From Brachybacterium sp. YJGR34 (GTDB taxonomy: Bacteria > Actinomycetota > Actinomycetes > Actinomycetales > Dermabacteraceae), in assembly GCF_003347015.1 (NCBI RefSeq), contig NZ_PNFB01000020.1, positions 1 to 64,000 of the forward strand: a DNA stretch of 64,000 nucleotides, written 5' to 3'. The notes beneath the pieces were generated by a model. It ran no database searches, was not told the DNA's origin, and saw only the letters and a program-made list of their open reading frames with translations. Below, piece after piece: positions 35,323-46,089 of the stretch (positions within the stretch are counted from its first letter, which is position 1; every line of letters begins with the position of its first letter). A program made the position numbers and the translations under genes.

Positions 35323-36192
35323 TCAGGGAGCTGTCGCCACCGTCACGGCCGCATCGAGCAGCCGGGTGCCCTCGACCCTCCCGGCGAGCGCCACGAGCAC
35401 CTCCCCGCGATGGTCGGAGGTGATCTCCTCGAGCGTGGCCGGGTCCAGGGCGAGCGCATAGGCCCAGTCGATCTCGCCACGGTCCACGGCACGGGCGAGG
35501 GCACCGCGGATCCCGGAGACCGAGGGGGCGGCGCCGATCGCCTCGGCGAGGGTGCGCGAGAGCGCGAGGGCCTGCTCGCGACCGGCTGCGCTGAGGTACG
35601 CGTTGCGGCTCGAGCGGGCCAGCCCCGTCACCTCGCGCTCGATCTCGATCGGCTCGATCCGCACCGGGAGGTCGAGGTCCGCCACGAGGCGCTGGATGAT
35701 CGCGAGCTGCTGGGCGTCCTTGCGCCCGAACACGCTGAGATGGGGCTCGGTGAGGTGCAGCAGCTTCGCGACGACGGTCACCACGCCGTCGAAGTGCCCG
35801 GGCCGTGCGGCCCCCTCGAGGATGGTGCCGGCGCGGCCCGCGCTGAGCGAGACCGTCGGCGGCAGCACCGGGTACATCTCCCGAACCGAGGGGGCGAAGA
35901 CCAGGTCCACCAGGCCGTCCACGAGCGCTAGATCCGCCTCGAGGTCGCGCGGGTAGGCCTCGTAGTCCTCGCCGGGGCCGAACTGGAGGGGGTTGACGAA
36001 GTCGGTGAGGATCACGTGATCGGCGAGCTCGCGGGCACGCGCCACCAGAGCCAGGTGCCCGTCGTGCAGCGAGCCCATGGTCAGGACCGCGGCGACCGTG
36101 CCCTCCATCGCGGCGCGCCGGGAGCGCAGCTCGGCCTTGGTGGTGACCAGCTCGGTGGCGGTCTCCGGACCGGCGACCTTCTCCTGCATCAT
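35323..36192 (-). CDS. panC: Pantothenate synthetase
   Basis: A 289-aa ligase joining pantoate and beta-alanine with ATP. It shows MGSLHDGH (HIGH-like), the [18 protein letters not shown] pantoate/ATP segment, FGRKDAQQ and the [14 protein letters not shown]-like loop. Its ATG overlaps the stop of the DUF2520 protein gene, an arrangement that suggests shared function in pantothenate synthesis. panB and panD are not in the window. Confidence 0.95.
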   Translation of the reverse strand: MMQEKVAGPETATELVTTKAELRSRRAAMEGTVAAVLTMGSLHDGHLALVARARELADHVILTDFVNPLQFGPGEDYEAYPRDLEADLALVDGLVDLVFAPSVREMYPVLPPTVSLSAGRAGTILEGAARPGHFDGVVTVVAKLLHLTEPHLSVFGRKDAQQLAIIQRLVADLDLPVRIEPIEIEREVTGLARSSRNAYLSAAGREQALALSRTLAEAIGAAPSVSGIRGALARAVDRGEIDWAYALALDPATLEEITSDHRGEVLVALAGRVEGTRLLDAAVTVATAP

Positions 36193-37091
36193 GCGTCCTC
36201 CGTGGGCGGGTGGTCCTCGAGCAGCTCCCGGATCCGGTCCCGGGCGTCCTGGGGAAGTCTGGCACGGCGCAGCGCCGCGAGCGCGAGGTGGCGGTAGGTC
36301 TCCGCGACATCGCCGGCCTCGCCCGGGGCGCCGGTGGCGTCGAGATCGTCCAGCGCCTCGAGGTGCCCGGCCACGGTGCCCGCGTCGCCGCGCACCACCG
36401 GACCGGTCAGCGCGCTCGCCCCGCGGCGCAGCGATTCCTCGAGCGCGGCCTCGAGCAGGGGGCGCAGGGTGGCGCCGGGGTCCTCGATGCCGAGCCGGCG
36501 CAGCGCCTCCCGGGACTGATCCACGAGGACCACGAGGTGGTTCGCGGCGTGGGCGAGGGCTGCGTGGTAGAGGGGGCGGTCGCCCTCGGCGAGCACCACC
36601 GTCTCTCCCCCGAGCTCGACCACCAGCGCCGCGGCGATCGGCAGGAGATCGGGCGCGGCGGTGACCGCCATCGGGCAGCCGACCAGGCGCGCCAGGTCGG
36701 TGGAGGTCCCGGTGAAGGTCATCGCGGGGTGGAGGGCGAGGGTCGCGCTGCCCACCTCGGCCAGCGGGGCGAGCACCTCGGTGCCGTAGCGGCCCGAGGT
36801 GTGCACCACCAGCTGGCCGCCGGGGACCAGACCGCTGGCGGCGATGCCGGCGGCCAGCGGGCCCAGCTGGTCGTCGGGCACGGCGAGCAGCAGCATCTCG
36901 CTGCGCTCGATGATCGCCGGGACGTCGAGCAGCGGCACCCCGGGCAGGAGCTCCGCCGCCCGCTCCCGGGAGGCGTCGGAGACGGCGTAGGCGCCGGTGA
37001 CCGCGTGGCCCTCGGCGCGCAGCGCGGAGCCGAGGACCGCGCCCACCCGGCCCGCACCGATCACGCCGATGCCGAGGCGCGGTGGGGTCAT
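36189..37091 (-). CDS. Rossmann-fold/DUF2520 protein, possible ketopantoate reductase
   Basis: A 300-aa protein with an N-terminal NAD(P) fold (IGVIGAGRVGAVLGSALRAEGH), a strand-end LLLAVPDDQL, and HTSGRYG followed by LHPAMTFTG. A helical DUF2520 C-terminal domain follows, including ALAHAANHLVVLVDQSREAL. The domain order resembles ketopantoate reductase and 6-phosphogluconate dehydrogenase relatives. The 4-nt overlaps with panC downstream and the PH-domain gene upstream tie it to pantothenate synthesis, and it may supply pantoate. The catalytic role is inferred. Confidence 0.8.
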   Translation of the reverse strand: MTPPRLGIGVIGAGRVGAVLGSALRAEGHAVTGAYAVSDASRERAAELLPGVPLLDVPAIIERSEMLLLAVPDDQLGPLAAGIAASGLVPGGQLVVHTSGRYGTEVLAPLAEVGSATLALHPAMTFTGTSTDLARLVGCPMAVTAAPDLLPIAAALVVELGGETVVLAEGDRPLYHAALAHAANHLVVLVDQSREALRRLGIEDPGATLRPLLEAALEESLRRGASALTGPVVRGDAGTVAGHLEALDDLDATGAPGEAGDVAETYRHLALAALRRARLPQDARDRIRELLEDHPPTEDA

Positions 37092-38764
37092 CGCCGCTCC
37101 TCCTCGTCCGGCGGCGCCGTCTCCGGGGCGCCCTGGACCGGCGGCGGAGCCGGGCGCCCCGCCGCGGGGCTCAGCACGGGCCGCGGCCACCGCTCCTGGT
37201 CGCGATAGCGCCGCAGGGTGGCGGCGTCCCGGGTGAGCACGGCGTGCAGGCGCAGGACGTCCTCGCGCGCCAGATCGTCGAGGTTCAGCGAGTGCCCTGC
37301 GACGTCGATGGTCAGGTCGAGCACCCCGAGGCGCCGGGCGAGCGGCCCGTCCCCGACGCGGAGCTGCTGGAGGCGCTCGCGCGGGATCACCTCGACGGAG
37401 CGGGTGAGCACACCGCGCCGGACGACCAGGGCGCCGGGCAGGAGCACGCTGACCCGGGTGCGGCGGGAGATCCAGAAGAGGCCGACGGAGGTGCGCAGCC
37501 CCTCGATCTCCCGCGCCGGCGCGGTCAGCAGGTGCTCGAGGGTCGCGAGGTCGTCGGCGGTGCCCAGAGGAGCGGCGAGATGGCCGAGGGTGGCGCGCAG
37601 CTCCTCCCGCGTGCCGACGGGCAGGACGCTCTCGGCCCCGTTCTCGTCGTCGTCCTCGATGCCGGCGACGGTGGCGGTGACGGCGGTCCAGCCCGGGCCC
37701 CGCCACAGCAGCGGCCGGCGCAGCGCGATGCGCTGGATGCGGCCGGAGGCGATGTTGTCAGTGCGGGTGTTGGCCAGGCCGCGCCGCATCCGCAGCCCGC
37801 GATCGGTGATGCGGGAGAGGAAGCCCCAGCCGGACTCGATGCGCCCGAAGACGTACCGGGGCACCGCGATGAGCGTGGGCAGCAGGGCGATGATCATCGC
37901 GATCGAGAAGCCCTCCTGCCAGAATCCCAGCGCGATCGCGACCGCCACCCCGACGATGCTCATGACGATCCCGGCCAGGAAGCCGAGGTCGCGCAGGAGC
38001 GAGCGCACCAGGCGCCCGGTGGGGATCTGCGCGATCAGCTCGCCGTCGGTGACCCCGTCGTAGAGCAGCCGGTCGCGGGCGGAGACGGCACCGTCGCCGC
38101 CGTCGCGGGCGGGCTCCTCCCCCGTGCCGGGGACGGACGACGCGGTGACGGATCCGGACGCCGCGCCCGGAGCGCCGCCGTCCCTGCGCTCCTCCTCCGG
38201 GGTGCGGGTGCGGGCCGCGACCCCGAGGATGCCGCGGCGCAGCTCCTCGGCGTCGGCCGAGCGCACATACTCGATGTCCAGGTAGGACTCGCCGCCGCCG
38301 GCGACCTCGATGCGCACCTTCGCCAGTCCCAGCAGCCGCGCCAGCAGCGGCCGCTCCACGGAGACCGATTCGATGCGGGCCCGCGGGGCGTACTCCCGTG
38401 TCCGGCTGAGCATCCCCTTGTGCAGGGAGACGCCGCCCTCGTCGACCGCGTAGGTGGTGAACCACCAGGACAGCGCCGCGAAGAGGACGGACACGAGCAC
38501 CGCGGCCGCGATCACCCCGAGCCCGATGAGCGCGCGGGTGATCGTGAAGTCGTTCGCCAGGCGGGCGATGTTCTGCGCGGTCAGCACCGCGATGATGCCG
38601 ATGACGATCTTCCACCCGGTCACCAGCGGGGTGATGGGATGGGTGCGCCGGCGCTCGGCCGCGGGATCGGGCCCGGCGGCGGTGGCCGGGGCGGAGGCCG
38701 GGGCGGAGGCCGGGTCCGGGTGCCCGTCGGGAGGCGGGGGAAGCGGCTGCTCGGGGCTGCTCAC
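37088..38764 (-). CDS. Large PH-domain membrane protein (YdbT-like)
   Basis: A 558-aa protein from GTG 38764, which overlaps the stop of the gene upstream. A Pro/Ala-rich start precedes a two-helix membrane hairpin (about residues 45-95) and a bacterial PH domain (STYAVDEGG-type WWFTTYAVDEGGVSLHKG). A second pair of helices with another PH domain and a third PH module near the C-terminus follow. This is the YdbT architecture. Such proteins work with a smaller partner (YdbS) in the membrane, and their function is poorly defined. Confidence 0.85.
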   Translation of the reverse strand: MSSPEQPLPPPPDGHPDPASAPASAPATAAGPDPAAERRRTHPITPLVTGWKIVIGIIAVLTAQNIARLANDFTITRALIGLGVIAAAVLVSVLFAALSWWFTTYAVDEGGVSLHKGMLSRTREYAPRARIESVSVERPLLARLLGLAKVRIEVAGGGESYLDIEYVRSADAEELRRGILGVAARTRTPEEERRDGGAPGAASGSVTASSVPGTGEEPARDGGDGAVSARDRLLYDGVTDGELIAQIPTGRLVRSLLRDLGFLAGIVMSIVGVAVAIALGFWQEGFSIAMIIALLPTLIAVPRYVFGRIESGWGFLSRITDRGLRMRRGLANTRTDNIASGRIQRIALRRPLLWRGPGWTAVTATVAGIEDDDENGAESVLPVGTREELRATLGHLAAPLGTADDLATLEHLLTAPAREIEGLRTSVGLFWISRRTRVSVLLPGALVVRRGVLTRSVEVIPRERLQQLRVGDGPLARRLGVLDLTIDVAGHSLNLDDLAREDVLRLHAVLTRDAATLRRYRDQERWPRPVLSPAAGRPAPPPVQGAPETAPPDEEERR

Positions 38765-39333
38765 AGCGCCGCCATGGTCGAGATCCCGCGGTCGGTCAGC
38801 AGCGTGCGCAGCCGCTCCGCCTCCTCCTTCGGCAGCCCGGGCAGCGTCACGGTGGATCCGCCCGCCGCGGTGCTCACCGACAGCTGCGCGAGGCCGTAGC
38901 GGCGGTCCACGGGCCCCTCGTCGATCTTCACGGACTGGACCCGGCCGTAGGGGATCGAGCTCACCGTGCGGAACATGATGCCGCTGGCGATCGTGAGCTC
39001 GTCCTCGCCGTCGTGATAGCCGATGGCGCGCACACGACGCGGGGTGAGGGCGAGGCTCTGGACGATCAGCGCCACCGGGAGCAGCGCGAGCAGGCCGAGC
39101 CACCACCATCCGGTGAGGACCGCCCCCACGATCGCGCCGGCGATCGCGATCAGCCCGAGCGCGTAGCCGACGGTGGCCGCGAGATAGCGCGCGGGGACGA
39201 GCTTCGGCGAGACCGGGCGCAGCGCGTCCTGGCCCAGCAGGCCTCCCGGGACGTCGGACAGCACGGGCCGCGGGGGCTCGGACGCGGCCGTGCCGGGTTC
39301 GTGGGGATCAGGTGCTGAGGTCATGGGACCCAT
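38761..39333 (-). CDS. Small PH-domain membrane protein (YdbS-like)
   Basis: A 190-aa protein with two adjacent membrane helices (about residues 52-95) and a bacterial PH domain: YHDGEDELTIASGIMFRTVSSIPYGRVQSVKI is its core strand set, quoted here only in part as ASGIMFRTVSSIPYGRVQ. ATG 39333 is preceded by GAGGA at a good distance; ATG 39324 is an alternative. It is translationally coupled to the large PH-domain gene, matching the ydbS-ydbT pair of other bacteria. Confidence 0.85.
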   Translation of the reverse strand: MGPMTSAPDPHEPGTAASEPPRPVLSDVPGGLLGQDALRPVSPKLVPARYLAATVGYALGLIAIAGAIVGAVLTGWWWLGLLALLPVALIVQSLALTPRRVRAIGYHDGEDELTIASGIMFRTVSSIPYGRVQSVKIDEGPVDRRYGLAQLSVSTAAGGSTVTLPGLPKEEAERLRTLLTDRGISTMAAL

Positions 39334-39401
39334 CGTGTCATCCTCGTCCTTCCCGGTCGCTCCGACCCCGGTGGCGCGCCGCCCCGCCGAAGGTCGAGTG
39401 C

Positions 39402-39911
39402 TCAGCTGCCGGCCTCCGCGCCCCGCGCGGCGCCCTCGCCGTCCTCCGGGGGCAGCTGCCCCCAGCGCTCGACGAGCACCCCGAGCACGCCGAGCACGAT
39501 GCCGGCGACGGCGGCGGCCGCGGTGGGCAGGATCCCCAGCAGCGGGTCGCCGGTGCCGGTGATGACGAGATACAGGGCCTGGCCGGTGAAGATGCCGCCC
39601 ACCACCGCCCCGGTGTAGGCGCAGGCCCGGGCCAGGAGCACCGTGCGGTAGGCGGTGAGCAGATCGATCTGGTGCCGGCGCGGGGCGAGCGTGGGGTGGT
39701 GCCGCCGCTCCTCGCTCTCGAGCAGGTAGCGACGCATCGGCAGGCCGTAGACGAGCAGCACCGCGCTCAGTCCCAGCAGCACCAGGGTGGTCAGCCAGCC
39801 GGCGATCGGCAGCGAGTGCCCGCGCGCGGCGAGGGTGTCCAGCATCTGGGCACCGAGCCCCGCGCCCAGCACGAAGATCAGCAGCAGCACGGGGACGTTG
39901 AGCGGCTTCAC
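39402..39911 (-). CDS. DUF3180 membrane protein
   Basis: A 169-aa protein with four predicted helices, opening with VPVLLLIFVLGAGLGAQML. The conserved central piece is LTAYRTVLLARACAYTGAV. DUF3180 proteins follow folK in most actinobacteria and their role is unknown. The GTG start overlaps the folBK stop. Confidence 0.85.
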   Translation of the reverse strand: MKPLNVPVLLLIFVLGAGLGAQMLDTLAARGHSLPIAGWLTTLVLLGLSAVLLVYGLPMRRYLLESEERRHHPTLAPRRHQIDLLTAYRTVLLARACAYTGAVVGGIFTGQALYLVITGTGDPLLGILPTAAAAVAGIVLGVLGVLVERWGQLPPEDGEGAARGAEAGS

Positions 39912-40798
39912 GAGATCCCGTACCCCTCGACCGCGGGCCCCGGGCGCAGCCCGTCGCGGTCCTCGGCGCCCTCGAGCAGGGCGCGGAGCGGGCCGCGGCC
40001 GGGCAGCTCGGCCGCGGGGCGCGCGGCCAGCCAGGGTGCCAGCACGAAGGCCCGCTCGTGGGCGCGCGGATGCGGCACCGTCAGCTCCTCGTCCGCGCTG
40101 CGCCAGTGACCGTAGGTGATCACGTCGACGTCGAGCGTGCGCGGACCCCACCGGACCAGCCGCTCGCGGCGGGCGTCGCGCTCGGCGCGACGGGCCGCCT
40201 CCAGCAGCGCGAAGGGGCCCAGCACCGTGCGCACGCCGAGCACCGAGTTCAGGAACGCGCCCTGCCCCTCGGGGCCGCCGACGGGGGCGGTCTCCAGCAC
40301 CGGCCCGGTCCACGCGATCTCGATCCCCTCGGTGTCCGCGAGCACCGCGAGCGCGCGTCGCAGATGCTCCTCGCGGTCGCCGAGGTTGGTGCCCACGGCC
40401 AGGACCGCGTCCAGCGGAGCGGCCTGCCTCTCGATGCTCACGGTGACGTCGCCGACGGCCAGACCGACGGGGGCGGCGGGCTTGTGCACCCGCACCCCGA
40501 CGCGGCGGGTCAGCGGATGGCCGGTCTCGCCGAGGACGCGCTGCGCGATCCTCTCGGCGAGGGTCTCGACGAGGTCGTGGGGGCCCCCGAGGATCTCCTG
40601 CTCGACGGCGGCGGCGACCTCGGCGTAGTTCACGGTGCGCGAGAGCGCGTCGGCCCGGCCGGCGGGGGCCGTGTCCAGGTGCAGGGTGATGTCGACGACG
40701 AACTGCTGGCCGAGATCCTTCTCCTGGGCGAGCACCCCGTGGTGCCCCCAGGCGCGGATCCCGGTCACCTCGATCCGGTCCAGCTCCGGGCCGGTCAT
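39908..40798 (-). CDS. Bifunctional dihydroneopterin aldolase / HPPK (FolB-FolK fusion)
   Basis: A 296-aa fusion carrying two successive steps of folate synthesis. Residues 1-125 are FolB: GIRAWGHHGVLAQEKDLGQQ, NYAEV and the Lys of VRVHKPAAPV. Residues 130-270 are FolK: AVGTNLGDREEHLRRAL, the GPRTLDVDVITYG magnesium motif and PHPRAHERAFVLAPW. It makes 6-hydroxymethyl-dihydropterin and pyrophosphorylates it, feeding FolP, whose gene overlaps it by 4 nt. Confidence 0.95.
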   Translation of the reverse strand: MTGPELDRIEVTGIRAWGHHGVLAQEKDLGQQFVVDITLHLDTAPAGRADALSRTVNYAEVAAAVEQEILGGPHDLVETLAERIAQRVLGETGHPLTRRVGVRVHKPAAPVGLAVGDVTVSIERQAAPLDAVLAVGTNLGDREEHLRRALAVLADTEGIEIAWTGPVLETAPVGGPEGQGAFLNSVLGVRTVLGPFALLEAARRAERDARRERLVRWGPRTLDVDVITYGHWRSADEELTVPHPRAHERAFVLAPWLAARPAAELPGRGPLRALLEGAEDRDGLRPGPAVEGYGIS

Positions 40799-41661
40799 CG
40801 TCGCACGCTCCGGCGCAGGCGGTCGCCGACGCGCACGGCGGCGACGGTGGCGGGGACGTCGTGGACCCGCACCGCCCAGGCCCCGTGCTCGGCGCTGTAC
40901 GCGCTGATCGCGGCGGTCGCGGCATCGCGGTCCACGCCCAGGGCGCTCACGAAGCGCTTGCGGGAGGCTCCGACGAGGATCGGCAGGCCGTGGGAGGCCA
41001 GGGCGTCCCAGTCCCCCAGCACCTCCCAGTTCTGCTCCCCGGTCTTGGAGAAGCCCAGCCCCGGGTCCACCACCAGGTAGCGCTCCTCGACACCGTCCTC
41101 GCGCAGCGCCGCGAGGCGCTCCTCGAGCTCGACGGCACCGTCGCGGGCCACGTCCTCGTAGTCGGTCAGCTCGTTCATGACGTCGCTGTGGCCGCGCCAG
41201 TGCATGGCGATGAAGACCGGCGGGGTGCCGCGTCGGGTGCGCAGCCGCGCGACCTCGCCGCCCATGTCCTGATCGGCGCGGCCCGCGGAGACGTCGTTGA
41301 CGATCAGCGCGCCCGCCTCGACGCTCGCGGCCGCCACCGAGGCGCGCATCGTGTCCACGCTGACCACCGCGTCCTCGGCCGCCAGGGCCTCGACCACGGG
41401 CAGGACGCGCCGCAGCTCCTCCTCCTCGTCGACCCGCGGGGCGCCCGGGCGGGTGGATTCCCCGCCGACGTCCACGATGTCCGCGCCCTGGGCGATCAGG
41501 TGCCGGCCGTGGGCGAGCGCGTCGGCGAGCCGGTAGTGCTCCCCGCCGTCGGAGAAGGAGTCCGGGGTGACGTTCAGGACGCCCATGACCAGGGTGTCGT
41601 CGGCGCCGAGGCGCGCGGGGAGGCCGTCGGGGCGCGGGGAGTGCACGGCCACGGCGCTCAC
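40795..41661 (-). CDS. folP: Dihydropteroate synthase
   Basis: A 288-aa TIM-barrel enzyme joining p-aminobenzoate to the pterin pyrophosphate; the sulfonamide target. It shows [15 protein letters not shown], the [12 protein letters not shown] loop, [17 protein letters not shown] and the final [14 protein letters not shown]. The GTG start overlaps the folE stop. Confidence 0.95.
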   Translation of the reverse strand: MSAVAVHSPRPDGLPARLGADDTLVMGVLNVTPDSFSDGGEHYRLADALAHGRHLIAQGADIVDVGGESTRPGAPRVDEEEELRRVLPVVEALAAEDAVVSVDTMRASVAAASVEAGALIVNDVSAGRADQDMGGEVARLRTRRGTPPVFIAMHWRGHSDVMNELTDYEDVARDGAVELEERLAALREDGVEERYLVVDPGLGFSKTGEQNWEVLGDWDALASHGLPILVGASRKRFVSALGVDRDAATAAISAYSAEHGAWAVRVHDVPATVAAVRVGDRLRRSVRR

Positions 41662-42224
41662 ACCCTGTTGATCAGGGCCATGGCCTCGCCGCGGGTGCTG
41701 GCGCTGTCGCGCAGCATGCCGCGGACGGCGCTGGTGACGGTGCGGGCCCCCGCGGCGCGCACGCCGCGCATCGACATGCACATGTGCTCCGCCTCGACGA
41801 CGACGATCGCGCCGCTCGCACCGAGCTCGTCCATCAGCGCGTCCGCGATCTGGAAGGTGAGCCGCTCCTGGACCTGCGGGCGCCGGGCGTAGACGTTCAC
41901 GAGCCGGGCCAGCTTGCTCAGGCCGGTCACGACGCCGTCCCCCGGGATGTACCCCACGTGGGCCTGGCCGTGGAAGGGCAGCAGGTGGTGCTCGCACATG
42001 GAGTAGAAGCTGATGTCGCGCACCAGCACCAGCTCCTGGTGGTCGATGTCGAAGGTGGTCGACAGCGGTTCGTGCGCGTCCTGGGAGAGCCCGGAGAAGA
42101 CCTCGCCGTACATGCGGGCCACCCGGGCGGGAGTCTCCTGCAGACCGTCGCGGTCCGGATCCTCGCCGATCGCGGTGAGGATCTCGCGCACGGCGGCCTC
42201 GATGCGGCCCTGGTCGACGCTCAT
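41658..42224 (-). CDS. folE: GTP cyclohydrolase I
   Basis: A 188-aa enzyme for the first step of folate synthesis. Zinc and substrate residues are visible in [20 protein letters not shown] and in the C-terminal [13 protein letters not shown]. It begins 1 nt after the ftsH stop. Confidence 0.96.
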   Translation of the reverse strand: MSVDQGRIEAAVREILTAIGEDPDRDGLQETPARVARMYGEVFSGLSQDAHEPLSTTFDIDHQELVLVRDISFYSMCEHHLLPFHGQAHVGYIPGDGVVTGLSKLARLVNVYARRPQVQERLTFQIADALMDELGASGAIVVVEAEHMCMSMRGVRAAGARTVTSAVRGMLRDSASTRGEAMALINRV

Positions 42225-42225
42225 C

Positions 42226-44391
42226 TCAGGACCCCGCGCCGTCGTGGTCGTCGCCCCGGTCCTCGGTCCGCCGCGGCGCCGAGGGCCCGCCCTGGCCGGG
42301 AGGGCTGTAGGAGCCCGGCCCGTAGGGGCCGTCGCCGTAGGGCGTCCCGCCCTGCGGGGCGCCCGGGATCTCGGGTCCGTCGCCGCCGGGATGCGGCAGC
42401 TCCGGCGGGTTCGGCTGCAGGGGCTCGCCGGCGTCCTGAGACTCCGCGCCGGTGGCGGTGGTGGTGGAGCCGACGCGCGGCGCCTCGAGGGTGGGTCGCT
42501 CGACGCTCGAGCTCCACACCTCGCGCAGCGGCCGCTTCCTGACGTCCCGGAAGATCTCGGCGAGCTCGTGCTCTCCGAGGGTCTCCTTCTCGAGCAGCTC
42601 GCTCACCAGGCGGTCCAGGACGTGGCGGTTGTCCACGATCACCGACCACGCCTCGTCCAGCGCGTCGTCCAGCAGGCGGCGCACCTCCTGATCGACGAGG
42701 CCCGCGGTCTCGGCGCTGAAGCGGGGACCCTGCCCCTGCTGCATGCCCACGAAGACCTCCTGGTCGCCCTCGAGGGCGACCTGGCCGACGGTCTCGCTCA
42801 TCCCCAGCTGCATGACCATCGTGCGGGCGATCTTGGTGGCGTTCTGCAGGTCGGAGCTGGGCCCGGTGGTGACGTCGTGGAAGATGCTCTCCTCCACGGC
42901 GTAGCCGCCCATGGCGTAGGCCAGGCGGTCCAGCAGCTCGTTGCGGGACTGGTAGTTGCGGTCCTGGGTGGGGACCACCATCGTGTAGCCGCCCGCACGG
43001 CCGCGCGGCAGGATCGTCACCTTGGTGACCGGCGCGGAGTTGTTCATCGCGGCGGCCACCAGGGCGTGGCCGCCCTCGTGGTACGCGGTCATCTGGCGCT
43101 CGCGCTCGGTCATCACCTTCGAGTACCGCTGCGGACCCATCGAGACGCGGTCGATCGCCTCGTCCAGCGCGCGGTTGTCGATGATCTGGTTGCCGGAGCG
43201 GGCGGTGAGCAGCGCGGCCTCGTTGAGGACGTTGGCGAGGTCCGCACCGGACATGCCGATCGTGCGCTTGGCGACGGCCTCGAGGTCGACGTCGTGCGCC
43301 AGCGGCTTGCCCTTGGCGTGGACGCCCAGGATGTGCAGACGGCCCTTGAGATCCGGGGCCTCCACGCCGATCTGGCGATCGAAGCGCCCCGGTCGCAGCA
43401 GGGCCGGGTCCAGGATGTCCACGCGGTTCGTGGCGGCGATGAGGATGACGTTCTGGTTCTCCTCGAACCCGTCCATCTCCACCAGCATCTGGTTCAGCGT
43501 CTGCTCGCGCTCGTCGTGCCCGCCGCCCATGCCGGCGCCGCGGTGGCGGCCCACGGCGTCGATCTCGTCGATGAAGATGATCGCCGGGGCGTTCTCCTTC
43601 GCGGTGTTGAACAGGTCGCGCACGCGGCTCGCGCCGACGCCCACGAACATCTCCACGAAGTCGGAGCCGGAGATCGAGTAGAAGGGCACGTTCGCCTCGC
43701 CGGCGACGGCCTTGGCCAGCAGGGTCTTGCCGGTGCCGGGCGGGCCGTAGAGCAGCACGCCCTTGGGGATCTTCGCGCCCACGGCCTGGTACCGGCCCGG
43801 GTCGATGAGGAACTGCTTGATCTCGTCGAGCTCCTCGACGGCCTCCTCGGCGCCGGCGACGTCCGCGAAGGTGACCTTGGGGGCCTCCTTGTTGAACAGC
43901 TTGGCCTTGGACTTGCCGAACTGCATCGCCCGGCCGCCGCCCTGGGCGTTCATGATGAGGAACCAGAACAGGCCGATGAAGATCAGCAGCGGCAGGAAGC
44001 TCAGCAGCAGCGTCGACCACCACGAGCCGGCCTCGATCTCGTCGGTGTAGCCGTCGGTGGGCGCGGCGGCCTCGACCGCGTGCACCACGTCCTCGGCGCG
44101 CGCGTCGACGTAGGAGAACTGCACCTGCGTGCCCTTGTTCTCCTCGCCGTCGACGAAGTCCTCGGCGAGGACCAGGTCCACGCGCTGCTGGTTGCCGTCG
44201 ATGATCTTGACCTGCTCGACGGTGCCGCCCTCGAGCAGCTCGAGACCCTGCTGGGTGTCGATCTGCTCGTAGCCGTCACGACCGAACAGGGAGAACATCA
44301 CCATGCCCAGGACCAGGGCGAGGATGATCCACAGCGCGATGCTGGTGACGGGACGGCGCTTCTTGCCGGAGCTCTTGGCGGAATCTGCCAC
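42226..44391 (-). CDS. ftsH: ATP-dependent zinc metalloprotease FtsH
   Basis: A 721-aa membrane protease. A first helix lies at about residues 17-36, a periplasmic-type domain follows, and a second helix lies at about 122-145. The AAA module has GPPGTGKT at 216-223 and the SRH arginines in [17 protein letters not shown]. The zinc site HEGGH is at 438-442, where HEAGH is more usual; the HExxH core is intact. The Gly/Pro-rich C-terminal tail of about 80 residues is probably disordered, as in other actinobacteria. Starts with GTG. Confidence 0.97.
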   Translation of the reverse strand: MADSAKSSGKKRRPVTSIALWIILALVLGMVMFSLFGRDGYEQIDTQQGLELLEGGTVEQVKIIDGNQQRVDLVLAEDFVDGEENKGTQVQFSYVDARAEDVVHAVEAAAPTDGYTDEIEAGSWWSTLLLSFLPLLIFIGLFWFLIMNAQGGGRAMQFGKSKAKLFNKEAPKVTFADVAGAEEAVEELDEIKQFLIDPGRYQAVGAKIPKGVLLYGPPGTGKTLLAKAVAGEANVPFYSISGSDFVEMFVGVGASRVRDLFNTAKENAPAIIFIDEIDAVGRHRGAGMGGGHDEREQTLNQMLVEMDGFEENQNVILIAATNRVDILDPALLRPGRFDRQIGVEAPDLKGRLHILGVHAKGKPLAHDVDLEAVAKRTIGMSGADLANVLNEAALLTARSGNQIIDNRALDEAIDRVSMGPQRYSKVMTERERQMTAYHEGGHALVAAAMNNSAPVTKVTILPRGRAGGYTMVVPTQDRNYQSRNELLDRLAYAMGGYAVEESIFHDVTTGPSSDLQNATKIARTMVMQLGMSETVGQVALEGDQEVFVGMQQGQGPRFSAETAGLVDQEVRRLLDDALDEAWSVIVDNRHVLDRLVSELLEKETLGEHELAEIFRDVRKRPLREVWSSSVERPTLEAPRVGSTTTATGAESQDAGEPLQPNPPELPHPGGDGPEIPGAPQGGTPYGDGPYGPGSYSPPGQGGPSAPRRTEDRGDDHDGAGS

Positions 44392-44395
44392 AGGA

Positions 44396-44950
44396 TCAGT
44401 CCTCGTAGATCGAGCGCTTGAGGACGCCCACGTAGGGAAGGTTGCGGTACTTCTCGGAGTAGTCGAGACCGTAGCCGATGACGAACTCGTTGGGGATGTC
44501 GAAGCCGACGTACTTCACGTCGATCTCCACCCGTGCCGCGTCGGGCTTGCGCAGGAGCGTGCAGACCTCCACGCTCCGCGGGCCGCGCGAGCGCAGGTTC
44601 GACAGCAGCCACTTCAGGGTCAGGCCGGAGTCGATGACGTCCTCGACGATGAGCACGTTGCGCCCGGTGATGTCGCCGGAGAGGTCCTTGAGGATCCGGA
44701 CCACGCCCGAGGACTTGGTGCCCGAGCCGTAGGAGGAGACGGCCATCCAGTCCATCTCGACCGGGAGGTCGACCGACCGGGCCAGATCGGCCATGACCAT
44801 GACCGCGCCGCGGAGGACGCCCACCAGGATCGGCGGCTCGTCCGCGTAGTCCGCGGCGATCTGCTCTCCGAGCTCGGCGAGCCGCTCGCGGATCTGCTCG
44901 GCATCGAGCAGCACGCGGTCGACATCGGGGTGGGGCTGCGTCTGTGGCAC
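44396..44950 (-). CDS. hpt: Hypoxanthine phosphoribosyltransferase
   Basis: A 184-aa purine-salvage enzyme. The PRPP site [14 protein letters not shown] and the [17 protein letters not shown] loop identify it, and [17 protein letters not shown] closes the base-binding pocket. GTG 44950 is chosen because GGAGGAG lies just upstream; a longer frame to 45016 lacks this. It sits between tilS and ftsH as in most Gram-positive bacteria. Confidence 0.95.
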   Translation of the reverse strand: MPQTQPHPDVDRVLLDAEQIRERLAELGEQIAADYADEPPILVGVLRGAVMVMADLARSVDLPVEMDWMAVSSYGSGTKSSGVVRILKDLSGDITGRNVLIVEDVIDSGLTLKWLLSNLRSRGPRSVEVCTLLRKPDAARVEIDVKYVGFDIPNEFVIGYGLDYSEKYRNLPYVGVLKRSIYED

Positions 44951-44994
44951 GCGGATCTCCTCCAGGGAACGTGGTGGGGTGCGTCCGCCGCGGC

Positions 44995-46089
44995 TCACGG
45001 TTCCGTACGGCGCCACACCAACAGGCCGTCGCGGCGAGCGACCTCGATCCTACCCGGAACGGGTACGGCCGACTGACCGTGCCACGAGACGACCAGAGCG
45101 TCGAGGGCGAGGACCTGCCGTCGCAGCAGGGACTTCGCCGATCCTCCCCCTCCCCGGGCGCGGATTGCGCGGTCAGCGGAACGTGAGGCGTCCCGCAGGA
45201 TGCGGGTGCGCAGCGGCGCGGCGAGCGCGGCCAGCGCGTGGACGTCCAGCAGCAGGAGATCGCCGTCCTCGCGCAGCTCGCCGCCGTCGCGGTGCAGGGA
45301 CTCCAGCAGCTCGCGGGCCTCGGCGTCGAGATGGTCGACGTCGGGCCGGACCAGGTCGGCGGTCCGCGCCAGGTTCTCGTCGATCTGCTCGCCGAGGATC
45401 TCCCGCAGCAGCGGGAGGGCGCGGTGACGGACCCGTGCACGCAGCATCGACTCGTCGGCGTTCATGGGGTCCACCCACCAGTCCAGGTCGTGGAGGCGGC
45501 AGATCTCCTCGGTGTCGGCCCGGCGCAGCGCCGTGGCCTCGTCGCGGCCCGTGCCCAGGAACGGCCGCAGGAGCGCTCCGCGGCGGCGCGGGATGCCGGC
45601 CAGCGCCCGCGGCCCGGCCCCGCGGGCGAGGCCCATGAGCACCTGCTCGGCCTGATCGTCGAGGGTGTGCGCGAGGAGCAGGGCGAGGGCCCCGCGCTCG
45701 TCGCGCCGGCGCTCGAGGGCGTCGTGGCGGGCGAGGCGCGCGGCGTTCTCGAGGCCGCCGGGAGCCTCCGGGTCCACCCGGACCGTGAGCACGTGGGCGC
45801 TCGCGCCGAGACGCTCGGCCTGGGTGCGAGCGCGCTCCGCGACCTCCGCGGAGCCGTCCTGGAGCCCGTGGTCGACGATCGCCGCCTCGGTCTCCAGACC
45901 CATCCGGGTGCCGACCCAGACCGTCGTGGCGAGCAGTGCGAGCGAGTCCGCTCCCCCGCTCAGGCCCACGAGCAGGCGCGGGGACAGGCGCCCGGCGGCG
46001 GTGTCGTCGGCCAGCTGCTCGAGCCGAGCGGCGAGGGCGCCGCGCACGGCGGTGCGCGCCCGGGCCACCACCGGGGGCGGGCCGGCCAT
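44995..46089 (-). CDS. tilS: tRNA(Ile)-lysidine synthetase
   Basis: A 364-aa PP-loop enzyme that converts the CAU anticodon of tRNA-Ile to lysidine. The ATP loop [15 protein letters not shown] is at about residues 40-54, with [11 protein letters not shown] and [20 protein letters not shown] further on. The C-terminal domain is short, as in actinobacteria. ATG 46089 overlaps the last base of the dacB stop. Confidence 0.94.
   Translation of the reverse strand: MAGPPPVVARARTAVRGALAARLEQLADDTAAGRLSPRLLVGLSGGADSLALLATTVWVGTRMGLETEAAIVDHGLQDGSAEVAERARTQAERLGASAHVLTVRVDPEAPGGLENAARLARHDALERRRDERGALALLLAHTLDDQAEQVLMGLARGAGPRALAGIPRRRGALLRPFLGTGRDEATALRRADTEEICRLHDLDWWVDPMNADESMLRARVRHRALPLLREILGEQIDENLARTADLVRPDVDHLDAEARELLESLHRDGGELREDGDLLLLDVHALAALAAPLRTRILRDASRSADRAIRARGGGGSAKSLLRRQVLALDALVVSWHGQSAVPVPGRIEVARRDGLLVWRRTEP

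Noticed and set aside
37088..39109. 673-residue version of the large PH-domain protein
   Set aside because: The extension overlaps the small PH-domain gene in another frame; the GTG at 38764 with a GTGA overlap is the sensible start.
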